This document shows positions 1 through 10,814 of a stretch of DNA of 64,000 bases, in pieces. How positions within the stretch are numbered: the first letter of the stretch is position 1; each line of letters begins with the position of its first letter. The notes under the pieces are model-generated. The model saw only the letters and a program-made list of their open reading frames with translations. It was not told where the DNA came from and searched no databases. A program made the position numbers and the translations under genes. Location: positions 61,419,501-61,483,500 of the forward strand of contig NC_064820.1 of assembly GCF_024166365.1 (NCBI RefSeq), given 5' to 3'. Source of the DNA: Elephas maximus indicus (taxonomy: Eukaryota > Chordata > Mammalia > Proboscidea > Elephantidae).

Positions 1-364
1 TCTAATTGCAGCGGAGTGAACATGAGAGGACCCAAACAGACTTCCCATACTGGAGTCATTCTTTTTCCACTCAAGGATGAGTAACATAAAACAAAACAAA
101 AAACTTAGGGACCATGGAAGCATTCTGCAGCATGAAGAAAAAGGTGGACATAGCACAAAAGAGGTAGAGGAAAGTACATTTTGGGGAATAATTATTACCA
201 AAAAAAAAAGCAAAACAAAAAAACATACAGTTTTTGCTTTCCTTTCTTAATAAAGTTAATATAAGATCTTAATTTAAAAAATAAAAGATGAAAGGATTAA
301 AAATAAGAATATGTAAACCAAGAAAATAAGCGTGTGGATTAATAAAGGATCTAAAAAAAATACT
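1..364. other. AT-rich non-coding, nothing recognised
   Basis: No gene or clear repeat seen. Several short A-runs (near 205 and 230) and a general A/T bias. The 62-codon and shorter open frames here look like chance. Confidence 0.5.
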
Positions 365-365
365 A

Positions 366-446
366 TACCCATTGCTATTAAGTCATTCCCGACTCACAGT
401 GACCCTATAGGATAGAGTAGAACTGTACCGCTTCCCAGGGAAGGAG
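366..446 (-). repeat. AfroSINE 3' fragment
   Basis: On the plus strand it reads as the reverse complement of the AfroSINE 3' end: 'cattgctattaagtcattc' followed by 'gactcacagtgaccctata' and 'agagtagaactg'. Only about 80 bases remain, so the tRNA-like head is missing. Confidence 0.8.
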
Positions 447-694
447 AATTGATACTTGGCAGTCAGTGTTTTTTTTCAATCTGCATGCATCTGCCCTTGA
501 TCAGAAATTCCTCAAGTTTAAGGTGTATAGATAATGCCATTCTCTGGTTTGAAGCACAAGACTCGTCCTTCCTTCATGTCCAGACTGATATTCCTTTAGT
601 AATAAGTTCAGCTCATTTCAGGGTTGGGCAGGGGTAGGACTCTTGCATTCATGTCACCATCTTTCCCTGAAATTCTGGTTTGATTAATTTAGGC

Positions 695-913
695 CAGGGT
701 TTCTCAATCTCAGCACTACTGACATTTTGGGCTGAAAATAATTCTTTGTTGTGGGGAGCTGTCCTGTGCATTGTAGGGTGTGTTTAGCAGCATCCCTGGT
801 CTCTACCCATTAGATGTCAGTAATACCCTCCTCCCCAGTTATGGTAACCAAAAACGTCTTGAGACATACCAGATATCCTTGGATGGGGGATAACCCTAGG
901 CTGAAAACCACTG
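695..913 (-). mobile_element. MER20-like hAT-Charlie DNA transposon
   Basis: A 219-bp non-autonomous DNA transposon, the usual MER20 length. It is bounded by 'cagggtttctcaa' on the left and 'ctgaaaaccactg' on the right, the imperfect terminal inverted repeats. The interior has the diagnostic 'gacattttgggc', 'gctgtcctgtgcattgtag' and 'aaccaaaaacgtct' blocks. Flanks share only 'tttag', a decayed 8-bp duplication at best. MER20 copies act as regulatory elements at some mammalian genes; nothing here shows this copy does. Confidence 0.85.
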
Positions 914-1769
914 CTTTAGAGCTTCCATAATGTGACTCTATTCCTGCCATTACCCAGTCATAGAATCTCAGATCTGAGGTCTGGAAGACATCGCAGGAGA
1001 TCGTCTGGTCTAGCCCTGTTCTGTCAGGCAAGGAAGATTCTGCTGTTTGCACTTGACAGAGGAGGTTAGATGATGAAGATGAGGAGACAGAAGCAGTGGA
1101 GACTTGCTTGAGATCACCCTGCTACATTTATTTGTGAAAGTAGAACTTTGATCTCTTGCCCCCTGCAGCTTTTTCTATACGCTACTTAGATAGTCTCAGC
1201 TCATTAGTAGATAAAAGCTGTCCATACAGGAACTCTGGTTGGTGGGACTTCACTAATCCTGATATATTTGAGAAAGGGGAAAGTGCCGAGCATGACTTAA
1301 TTGACTTACAATGTATACATATTGCCCCTGGAGCAATTATGTCATCTGAAGAGCTATCACTCCCTGTTCCCTTTGACTCTGCAGGAGTGAGTGATGGGGA
1401 GAGATGACAGTGGACATTAGGGCTTACTACCCTGGGCCTCCACTTGTTCTCATCAACGTAAGGGAAGAGCTAATTATGAAGAAATGGGAAAGGTGGGAAG
1501 AGTGTTTCTTAATTGAGATCACAGAGTGAGAGAGAGGCCACAGCTCCCAGACAGGCAAAACCTGACAGGTCTATTGGAAAGAGAGTGAGCAGAAAAGACT
1601 GTACTGGGTAAATATAAAAATAGTGCAAGGCATATAGTCCAACTCTGAGTGACTGCTGACATGATAGTTCTTTGAGATCTGCATAGTTATCACTAAGAAT
1701 GTTCAAGTATTTGAACCCCCAGTGGGGTCATTAGAGGCTCATTTAGCTTTGGGGATGGAGCGGCCCTTT
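914..1769. other. Mostly unique sequence with a possible ancient repeat
   Basis: Bases 960-1130 carry 'atagaatctcagatctgagg' and a later 'gaggagacagaagc' that resemble very old MIR/L3-type elements, but too diverged to name. The rest shows nothing I recognise. Confidence 0.4.
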
Positions 1770-1981
1770 GTTGTTGTCATTATTTGTGGTCCAGTTGATT
1801 TCTACTCACGGTGACCCCATATGTGCAGAGTAGAACTATGCTCCACAGGATTTTTAAAGCTGTGATCTTTCAAAAGCACTTCACCAGGATGTCTGCTGAG
1901 GTGCCTCTGAGTGGGTTTGAACCTCAACCTTTCAGCTAGTAGTTGAGCCTTTAACCATTGCGCCCTGCAGAGACCTGGGAC
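1770..1981 (-). repeat. AfroSINE, long subfamily
   Basis: Near full-length minus-strand copy. It begins with the 3' tail as 'ttgttgttgtc', then 'gtgaccccatatgtgcagag', and ends in the complement of the tRNA-like head ('cctttaaccattgcgccctg'). The middle matches the subfamily with an extra 'tctgctgaggtgcctctgag' block also seen near 3430, 18700 and 60530. Confidence 0.85.
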
Positions 1982-2463
1982 AGCCCTTTGGGAGATGTAT
2001 TCTCCATGAACAAGGAATGGCTGTGCTGTGTCAGATTCTACATCTCGTCCTGCATCTTCCTTCTCTAGTGAGGAAGGAATACTTTATCGTATATGTTTGG
2101 AACATACTAAAGGGGAAGCAGAGCAATAAATAGGTTCCTCCCTTATTCCTGATGATGTTCCCAATGATTTCATATCCCAACAGTATCTGACAAAATGGTT
2201 TCTAGTTCACAGAGGAGAAGGAAAAGCATCTCAAACTTGTCTTATAGCCTCACAGGTAGAAAGACTGTTAGCCAGAGCTGAGCCCATTGGAGCTTCTGCC
2301 CCCATAGCCATCAAATCCCCAGCAATTCAAGGATCTATGGAATATGAAGGTGCTGAATGAGACATAATTCCTACTCTCAGGGCTTGTAATCAGTTAGAGC
2401 AGAAAGATAAGAATAGATGAGAAACCTAAAACAAACCCCAACATAACAACAACCAAAAGATCT
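1982..2463. other. Unique sequence, nothing recognised
   Basis: No gene, RNA or repeat that I can support. Confidence 0.4.
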
Positions 2464-2622
2464 CAAGGCGGCCCATGCTAAGTACCTGTTATGGCCCAGG
2501 CAGCCAGTGCAGCATCACAGCATCATGCAAGCGCCCACCGACAGACGAGTGATGACTGTGCATGAGGTGAGAAATGAACTTGAAGGCAAGAATTCTACCA
2601 CTAGACCACCATTGCCCTCTTG
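2464..2622 (-). repeat. Composite SINE: tRNA-Gly-like head and part of body
   Basis: The reverse complement starts 'ggcaatggtggtctagtgg' and continues 'tagaattcttgcc', very close to the 5' half of tRNA-Gly including an intact pol III A box (TGGTCTAGTGG). It runs into a body ('cagcatcacagcatcatg' on the plus strand) shared with copies near 13950, 35300, 49500 and 58420. The RTE-type tail present in those copies is absent here. Confidence 0.6.
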
Positions 2623-2671
2623 AGTTACCATTCTCAAAGCGACTGCATTTATTAACAAAAATCCTTCAAGG

Positions 2672-2925
2672 AGGATGTTATTAATACCCTTATTTTATGA
2701 ATAAGGAAACAGAGACTCAAAGAAAGCACGTGAGATGAGCAACTTTGTGCTTCTTACTAAGTACTAGGCATTGTCATCTGCATTTACCACAAAACTTCAT
2801 TAATTCCCATAACGATCTTGTGGTATATTATTATTATTATTTTATGATGCCAATTTTGAGGCCAAGGAAACTGATTCTCAGCATAGCTGAGTAACTTTCC
2901 CAAGACCGTGTAGCAGTGTTATGAC
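2672..2925 (-). repeat. MIR fragments
   Basis: Two stretches contain the MIR 3' region in reverse complement: 'aataaggaaacagagactca' near 2700 and 'ccaaggaaactgattctcag' with 'aactttcccaagaccgtgta' near 2870. An (ATT)n run sits at 2826-2841. Degenerate, and they may be one element plus a second fragment. Confidence 0.6.
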
Positions 2926-3309
2926 TTCAAAATTCAGCTATATAAATATGACTTAGACAAGCAAAAACAATTCTCAGCACGGGGAGCAGACCAGGCAGAA
3001 ACGTACCTGGTATTTTCGGGGAACAAACCGAAGTCCACGATGACCTTTGAAACAGGCTTTCTGTGTGGGAATAGTCAGGAGATAAGTTTGTGAGGTAGTA
3101 GGACTCAGCTTTTGTTTTTTTTTTTTGAGCGTAAATCCAGCAGGGCTGTGTTAGATGAGAGGAAGGGAAGAGGCTGGAAAGCAGGCAGATCAGGTAGATG
3201 AGTGTCACAAAAGTCAAGTCCAGGGATAAAATGACCAGAGGTGCTTTGTGAAAGCCAATACAAAGGAAAGACCGTTCAGCTTGTGTTGACTGGATTTGGC
3301 CAATGAAAG

Positions 3310-3517
3310 ATAAACCAGTTGTCTCTGAGTTGTGTCTGACTCATGGCAACCCTATGTGTGTCAGAACAAAATTGTGCTCCATTGGGTTTTCAATGACAGA
3401 TTTTTCAGAAGTGGATGGTCATACCTCTCTTCTGAATCACCTCCGGGTGGACTCAAACTTTCAACCTTTCAGTTAGCAGCTGAGAGTGTTAAGCATTTGC
3501 ACCATTCAGGGACTCCA
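3310..3517 (-). repeat. AfroSINE, long subfamily
   Basis: Reverse-complement copy running from 'gttgtgtctgactcatggca' to 'ttgcaccattcagggactcc'. Diverged but collinear with the copies near 1770 and 60417. Confidence 0.85.
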
Positions 3518-4375
3518 AAGAAGGATTAAGTGGTGTCAATGTGGCATCAGTTTTAAGCATGAGTGACTGGAGGAATGACGACTGATAGAAACGAATAAAT
3601 TCAGGGGGGCTACTTTCCTTTTTTGAAAGAATGTTATCAATTTACTTGCTGGGCTGCTCTAAGAGTATCAATAATCAAGACCACTTGAGATACTTTGATG
3701 GCACCAGGTTCTGTTAGCTTTCTTTCATATAAAAATGGAATAATGTCTTGAGAATAGTAGAAACATTTATTGGCCAGGTTCAACACTGGTGGGGCATATG
3801 GTTATTCCAGGTTGAGTTGGTAGTCTCAAAGAATTTCAGACAGATTGCGTTTTATGAATTAAGCAGTAGGGTTGCATTTCTTCTGTAGGATCTGGGGACA
3901 ATCCATTTTCTTGCTTTTTCCAGCTTCTAGAGGTTTCCTACATTCTATACTTTGCAACCCCTTCCTCCATCTTTAAAGACAGCAGCATAACATCTTTAAG
4001 TCTTTGTTTCTCTGACTCTGCTTGCTGTCATCACATCTCCTTTTTCTAATTCTAGCTTTCCTCCCTCTCTCTTTGCCTTGTAAGAACCCTGGTGATTTCT
4101 TTGGGCCCACCTGGAAAACCCAGGATTATCCTCCCAGCTCAAGATCCTTAACTTTATCACATCGTCAAAGTCCCTTTTGCCATGTAAGGTACATATTCGC
4201 AGGTTTTGGGGATTAGGATGTAGACATTTTTGTGGGGGGATACAGCTCTAGGTTGGAATTTGAAACAACTCTCTGCCTTGGGTTTCAGTTTGGGACCCAG
4301 GAAAGGACTACATTTGCGCTAACCCATCCTCTGCAACTCTCATGGGATTTGTGTGTGCCTGTCTATCCCATGCAT
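3518..4375. other. Unique sequence, nothing recognised
   Basis: No supported feature. Open frames are short and have no recognisable protein similarity. Confidence 0.4.
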
Positions 4376-4502
4376 TGTAAGCAACTTTACAGGCAGTGAT
4401 TGTGACATGTTAATCAACTTCTTATTCTGTCCTTCTTAGCACCAAACGTAGTGCTTCGTGCATAGCGGGCACTCAGTGTATACATTTGTCAAACAAATAA
4501 TG
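4376..4502 (+). repeat. L2 LINE 3' fragment
   Basis: The run 'cttagcaccaaacgtagtgc' followed by 'atagcgggcactcagtgtat' and 'aaacaaataatgaa' matches the 3' end of ancient L2 elements in forward orientation. Confidence 0.55.
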
Positions 4503-7129
4503 AAATCTAAAAGCATTTGTTTGAGTAATCCTTGTCCATTATTAAGTTTGAGGGAAGCCCTGGAAAAAGCAAAAGACCATGAGTGTGGATGACTTAGATA
4601 AAACCAGGACTTAGTGTGAATTGGTTCTCCTAAAGCATCTTGGAATTAATGACCTTCTAGAAAACCTTCCTGATTAGTTATATTAAAGATGATGGTACAG
4701 GTAATAGGCCTGTGATGGGCTGCCCTCTCTCTCAAAAGGTGATTTAGAACCTAAGAGTGACCCATTCACAGAGAAAGGCTAGAATTGTTTGTGTTAAGAT
4801 ATAAAGGTGGTAACTTATGTGTCTTTAAAAACATTAAGGAAATCTGTTGGAGTTGCTTTTAAAATATAAAGTTGTATTGTAAAGTTCCGGTAAAACTATT
4901 GCATGAAACATAAGGCTAAGGGTGTAGCCAGGGTCTTAGTATGGAAAGAGAGGCTACAAGAGAAATGAAGGAGAGAAGAGCTATAAGAAAATAAAGACAA
5001 AGCAGTGGGTAGTCAAAAGACCTAAGAGAACAGAAAGGGCCAATAGAACCAAGATGGCCAGTCAAAGATAAGATTGGGGAACAGAATTGCCAAAGGTAAA
5101 ATAAACAAGCAAGCAAGCAAACACACAACAAACACACAGGAAGATTGGATTGTCTGGAAGATTTTAAAGGAAAGAATGGGCCAGAGTGAGGAACCATTGA
5201 GAATATACTTTCTTAGTGTCACACCTAGGTTTTATAGATTTGGCATGAGTACCATGGAAATCTTGGCAAATTAAGTGGTCACAAAAACATGGAAATAAAA
5301 AATCACAGGGTGTCTTCAGGAAACAGTGGACAGTCCGTGTTGGCTGGAGTGTAGCTTTTAAGCTAGGAGACAGAAGAAGATGGGCAGAAGTGTGGGATAG
5401 GGTCAGATTATGTGGGACCTTGAGTGCAAGTTAAGGAATCCATACTTCAGTTCAGTAGTGAGTGGAGCCAGGAGGGGTTCTGTGCAGTTCAATGGTGTAA
5501 TCAGAGCTGAGTCGTTGGGGAATGGGTTGGAGTGCATAGACATGAGATATGGAGATACAAAATAGGGAGATACTGCAAGAGACTAGGTAAAAGATGAAGA
5601 ATTCCTAAATTTGGGTGATGGCAGTGGGCTGGCCCATGAGGGGAACCATTTGAGGGCATCATTTTTCCTAGTGGACCTGTAGCTAATGGGAAGGGATCTG
5701 TGTTTCATTCAGTCTGTAAGAATTACTGGGAGGAATGGTTACAGCACCCAGTACCATAAGACATTTGAGACAAGTCCAGCTAAGACAAATCTTTTCTGGA
5801 CATGTCATTGGGAGAGATTCTGGTAAACTGCTGGATGTTCTGAGGCAGTCAGAAGAGGCCAACTTAAGGGATGTGGAAAACTGGAGAAAAGGAATGATTG
5901 ATCTACATTTTTGAAGTAAGCCAAGAAGCCAGATAATGTTCCTTGATAGATTTCTCTGACACAGTTCTGCCACGCTGAATTATAAAATTTCACAATCTAA
6001 GGGAGCCTTCCTGAGGAATGCAAAGACCTCAGACTACAGGTCCAAAATAATCAAAATCTCCAGAAACACTCACTCTTATTGTGATACCGTGCTATTTGTT
6101 TTTTTTCACAGAAGGCCAGATCCAAAGAAAATTTGCCTTGTGCTGAATTTTTGCTTTGTTTTCTTTGGAATACATGCAAGGTACAATGGATGAAGTGACA
6201 ATGCTAACACCCACCCCCGGTCAAAATAAACAAAGCTTTGATTTAGAGTTGGGAGTTCTCCAAGATACATTATCAAAAGACTTCTCATTCTGTGATTTGA
6301 ATTCCATTGTCTTTTCCCAGTGACTAGCTGAACACTCTTTTGCCATAATTTCAGAGAAGGAAAGCCTGATTCACAAGTACTTTAATACAGTAAAAAAGGC
6401 AACATACATGTTGCCAATATTCATTCCTGAGGCTGGGAAATTCCTGTCTGCCTACTGACTTAACCAGCTCTGCCACAGAAAACCAGCAATAAGACAGAAG
6501 CTGAGAACGCAGACCTTGAGGGCATCTAATTTGGGTTCAGATGCTTTTCAAGTAATGGATTACCTCTAAAGCCTCCGTCTCTTTTGTTATTAGCACTGAG
6601 GGAGAATGACAGGAAATGATAGGCATCTACTGGAGGAGCCAGGATGAGTTGTGTTGCTGGCTTCTGGACTCAGGCATGGGACATCTACAAAAAACTTTGT
6701 ATTTGAAAATTCCCTGTTAAATTAAATTGTGGGGCCTTAAGATGTGGCAACCATACTAATTAAAGTGCTGTGCCTGTGTGTACCACCCCTTTAGAAGCTG
6801 AGTTCAGGATGTCTACTGCTTTTTATTGCAGAGATGGGGTGGTTCATTGTTAGGCCAATGGCAAGAGGTGATTTGTGGAGGCTCTCACCACCTGGCCCAG
6901 TGCTGGCCCTCACAAATTTTACTGCACGAGGACCATGGGATCAGCTGATGGACAGGGGATGCACAGGGAGAAGGTCAGTCTTAGGAGATGTTTCCTACTG
7001 AGAAAGCATCATCACTCCAGGTTTCTGCCAGGTTCCTCTGTCTTTCCATGTCTACTATGATCAAGGGTCTAGAAGGGAAAGGAAAGTGATTCAAAGCAGT
7101 GGTCAAAGCACACAAAACAAGAAACAGCT
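4503..7129. other. 2.6 kb of mostly unique sequence
   Basis: I recognise no gene or named repeat. There is an (AAGC)n-like run near 5106-5125. Open frames of up to 96 codons on either strand look like random translations without motifs. Very old repeats below my recognition limit may be present. Confidence 0.4.
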
Positions 7130-8537
7130 ATTTTGGTGACAGTTCACAGCTCCAGGTTTCCTGTTAGTAAGCTTCCCATTTCAAGATCTATCCTGAAGTA
7201 CAATGCTGTCAGTGATAGGACAATATCCATACATCTACAACTAAGACCAGTTAATACTATATATATCGTATTCACTATTATTCAAATTTATGCACCAACC
7301 ACTAAGGCCAAAGGTAGAGAAATTGAAGATTTTTTAATCAACATCTGCAGTCTGAAATTGATCGAACATGCAATCAGTATGCATTGGTAATTATTGGTGT
7401 TTGGAATGTGAAAGTTGGAAACAAAGAAGGATCGGAAGTTGGAAAATATAGCCTTGGTGATAGAAAAGATGCTGGAGATTGCATGATAGAATTTTTCAAG
7501 ACCAACAACTTCTTCATTGCAAAAACCTTTTTTTTCAACAGCATAAATGGCGACTATACACGTGGACCTCACCGGATGGAATACACAGGAATCAAATCAA
7601 CTACTTCTGTGGAAAGCGATGATGAAAAGCTGAGTATCATCAGTGAGAACAAGACTGGGGCCAATTGTGCAACAGAACATCAATTGCTCATATGCAAGTT
7701 CAAGTTGAAGCTGAAGAAAATTAGAACATGTCCACAAGAGTCAAAGTACAACCTTAAATATACCACCTGAATTTAGAGACCATCTCAAGAACAGATTTGA
7801 TGCATTGAACACTAATAACCAAGGACTAGACGAGTTGTGGAATGACATCAAACATGAAGAATGCAAGAGGTCATCAAAAAGACAGGAAAGAAAAGACCAA
7901 AATGGATGCCAGAAGAGAATCTGAAACTTGCTCATGAATGTCTAGTAGCTAAAGTGAACGGAAGAAACGACGAAGTAAAAGAGCTGGACAGAAGATTTCA
8001 AAGGACAGCTCAAGAAGACAAAGTAAAGTATTAAAATGACATGTGCAAAGATCTGGAGTTAGAAAACCAAAAGGGAAGAACAGTCTGGGCATTTCTCAAG
8101 CTGAAATAACTGAAGAAAAAATTCAAGCCTCTCCTTGCAATAGCGAACAGTTCTACGGGCAAAACACTGAACGTCACAGGAAGCATTGAAAGAAGGTGAA
8201 AGGAACACACAGTCACCGTACCGAAAAGAATTGGTCGGTATTCAGCCATTTCAGGAGGTAGAATGTGATCAAGAACCAATGGTACTGAAGAAAGAAGTCC
8301 AAGCTGCACTGAAGACGCTGGCAAAACACAAAGCTCCAGGAATTGAAGGAATACTAATTGAGATGTTTTGACAAATGGATGCAGTGCTGGAAGTGCTCAC
8401 CTGCCTATGCCAAGAAATTTAAAAGGCAGTTACCTGACAACCGACTGGAAAAGATCCATGTTTATACCTATTCCAAAGAAAGGTGATCCAACGGAATGTA
8501 GAAATTACTGAGCAATATCATTAATATCACACACAAG
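7130..8537 (+). pseudogene. RTE (BovB-class) LINE remnant: endonuclease to start of RT
   Basis: Broken piece of an RTE-clade non-LTR retrotransposon. The first part translates to an APE-type endonuclease domain (for example 'IIQIYAPTTKAKGREIEDF' from about 7278). The block where the family has a G-D-W-N motif reads 'VIIGVWNVKVG', so the catalytic Asp codon at 7399-7401 is Val. After stops and frameshifts the linker region follows ('FRDHLKNRFDALNTNNQ'-like, from about 7770), and then the start of the RT domain ('ALKTLAKHKAPGIEG', about 8313-8357). The reverse transcriptase core and 3' tail are missing: homology to the 43.7 kb copy stops at about 8537, where an L1 in the opposite orientation begins. 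Loss of the 3' end is atypical, since LINEs normally truncate at the 5' end. Confidence 0.8.
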
Positions 8538-9060
8538 TTTCTGCTTTGACGTCTTTTGTGTATATACCTAGGAGTGGAATTGCTGGATCATAGGATAGTT
8601 CTATTTTTAGTTTTTTGATTAACTGCCACACTGTTTTCCACAACGGCTATACCATTTTATGTTCCCACCAGGAATGGATAAGTGTTCCAGTTTCCCCATG
8701 CCCTCACCAACATTCATTTTTTTTCTGTATTTTTTTTTTAATCTTAGCCATCCTAAACCCTAGACTCTGCCCCCCACCCCCCCAAAAAAAGCCCACTGGC
8801 ATTGATTCCAACTCGTAATGATCCTATAGGACAGAGTAGAACTTCCCCATAGGGTTTCCAAGGCTGTAAATCTTTACAAAAGCAGACAGCCACATCTTTC
8901 TTCCACAGAGAGGCTGGTGGGTTTGAACCACCTAACTTTCATTTAGCAGCCAAGTGCTTAGCAACTGAGCCACCAGGGCTCCTTCCTAGCTATCCTAGTG
9001 GGAGTGAAACAGTATCTCATTGTGGTTTTGATTTACATCTCTCTGATGGCTATAATTTTA
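8538..9060 (-). mobile_element. L1 ORF2 3'-region fragment, minus strand, with an AfroSINE inside
   Basis: The plus strand reads as reverse complement of L1 ORF2: 'tatacctaggagtggaattg', 'ctggatcataggatagttct', 'ttgattaactgccacactgt', and after the inserted SINE 'gtgaaacagtatctcattgt'. Neither the L1 5' nor 3' end is present. It abuts the RTE remnant at its left edge. Confidence 0.85.
8758..8986 (-). repeat. AfroSINE inserted in the L1 fragment
   Basis: Runs from 'ggcattgattccaactcgta' to 'gagccaccagggctcc'. It is flanked by 'agccatccta' (about 8746) and 'agctatccta' (about 8987), a nearly perfect target-site duplication within L1 sequence. The SINE is therefore younger than the L1. Confidence 0.85.
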
Positions 9061-9150
9061 AAGATTATTAACTGAAGCTTGGAGAAGTTGAATCACATGT
9101 CTGTGTTCACAAAAATTTTAAGAGGTAGGGCCCAGATTAGAGCACAGTTT
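9061..9150 (-). repeat. MIR fragment
   Basis: 'ttaactgaagcttggagaag' with 'tgaatcacatgtctgtgttc' fits the reverse complement of the MIR core. Diverged. Confidence 0.4.
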
Positions 9151-9399
9151 TCTCCATGTCATTGGGCTGCCCTGTCATTTTGAGTTTTGGGCCAGCAGGC
9201 AGAAACTCTGGCTGCAAGATCTTTTACCACCAGATTGTATGGCTTGGGATGAGCCTTCCAACTCTCTGTACTGTCTCCCAGTTTAAATATGGGGAGGATA
9301 ATTCTGACCCACCTCATAAAGCTCTGCCAGGGCTAGAGTTTGTTGTGAAGAATGAAAGCTTTCAATTAATGTTTACTATAAGTGCACCAATATTGGATA

Positions 9400-9545
9400 G
9401 CATTGATTGAGTGCTTTCTTTTCATTGCCCTGTCCCAGGCACTGTGCAAAGCAAGAGAAACAGATCTGGTATCAGCCCTGTGAACATGCACAGTAGCCAC
9501 TTAAACTAGATTTGTTTCAGAGAATAAATAAACAGGAAAAATAAA
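9400..9545 (-). repeat. L2 LINE fragment
   Basis: 'tcccaggcactgtgcaaagc' and downstream 'aataaataaacag' match the reverse complement of the L2 3' region. Confidence 0.5.
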
Positions 9546-9894
9546 CAAATCACTGACTACACAAATATAAACATATTCAGAGCATAAGAAAATTGGTTAA
9601 AAACAAAATGTTCTCGTGGTAAGAGGGGTAAAATTACCCTACAAAATCCTGAAAGAGAAAGGAGGTGCTTTGGTCAGAGTGAGTTTCAGTGTGGAAATCC
9701 ACTCATTCTCTTCTGGTAGCTGGTAGATTTTCTTGGAGGTCATCGGAAAACTTGAGTACAGGTCATCGGTGGGCAAGGAGAAGACAAAAGGATCCTAGAT
9801 ATGAAGAAGGAAGGATCTAACATGGTGTCTTCTGAGGAGATAAGAACCTTCTAGATACTCTCATGTGTGCCGTTTGCATTGACTCCTCTTTCTG
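9546..9894. other. Unique sequence, nothing recognised
   Basis: No supported feature. Confidence 0.4.
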
Positions 9895-10060
9895 TAGGGC
9901 ACCAGCCCGCAAAGTGTAATTAAATCCATTTTATAAACGAGGCACTAGAAGCTCAGAGAAGTTAAATATTGTGTGAAATATTGACTAGCTGGGATGTGAC
10001 AGATCTGGATTCTAATGAGTGTTCGCAGCTCCACAGTTCATGTTCTCCCTACCTTTTGTA
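9895..10060 (-). repeat. MIR
   Basis: 'ccattttataaacgaggcac' and 'agctcagagaagttaaatat', then 'gggatgtgacagatctggat', are collinear with the reverse complement of MIR. Confidence 0.6.
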
Positions 10061-10298
10061 TCATACTACTTTGAGAAGGCAAATTTAGACAAGAAAGTGA
10101 CGTATTGGTAGGGGAAGAGGAAGAAAGGGAAGGGGACAGTTAGGAGAGCAAGGTGATCCTAGAGAAGTGCTGTAGTCTGGGGACGTCTTGTATGTTTTTG
10201 AGTTGGATGCTTTGAGATCTTATATCCTAGCTTCTAATCTGTAGGTGATAAGAAAAGAGAACCAGAGCTGAAAGCTCTGAGGTGGGATGCTGTATTAA

Positions 10299-10460
10299 AC
10301 CAAAAACCCATTGCTATTGAGTTGATTCTGACTTATAGCGACCCTATAGGACAGGGTAGAACTGCCCCTAGAGTTTCCAGCGAGTGCCTGGTGGATTTGA
10401 ACTGCTGACCTTTTGGTTAGCAGCCATAGCACTTAACCACTACATCACCAGGGTTTCCGG
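10299..10460 (-). repeat. AfroSINE, short subfamily
   Basis: Runs from 'cattgctattgagttgattc' through 'ttggttagcagccatagcac' to 'aaccactacatcaccagggt'. Essentially full length for the ~160-bp subfamily. Confidence 0.9.
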
Positions 10461-10599
10461 ATGCTGTATTAGAACCCAATAAAACGTAAGAGAGGTCTTG
10501 CCCAGACCCTGACTGGCACAGGGGTGGTGGTGGTTCTGAGGGTGAGTGGGTAATATTGCATCACAATGGGTGAGAGTGTCCTCCCTATTCCTAAATTTA

Positions 10600-10812
10600 C
10601 CTATTCAAATTGCACCAAGCCAGAAAGTCCATCTTAAATGTCACCTCCTCCACAAAGCCTTTCCTGACTGCACCGAAATGGTACATTACTCATTTCTCTG
10701 AACACCCAGGGCCCCTTTACCCTTTCCTTCAGTCTGATTTCACAGTTGTTTTTGTACATGCCGTGTTCATCCTCCTAGTAACCTCCTTCAGGGCAAAGGA
10801 ATTGTCTTGTGC
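10600..10812 (+). repeat. L2 LINE 3' region
   Basis: 'cttaaatgtcacctcctcca' and 'caaagcctttcctgactgca' are hallmark L2 3' coding sequence, followed by 'tccttcagggcaaaggaatt'. Confidence 0.75.
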
Positions 10813-10814
10813 TG

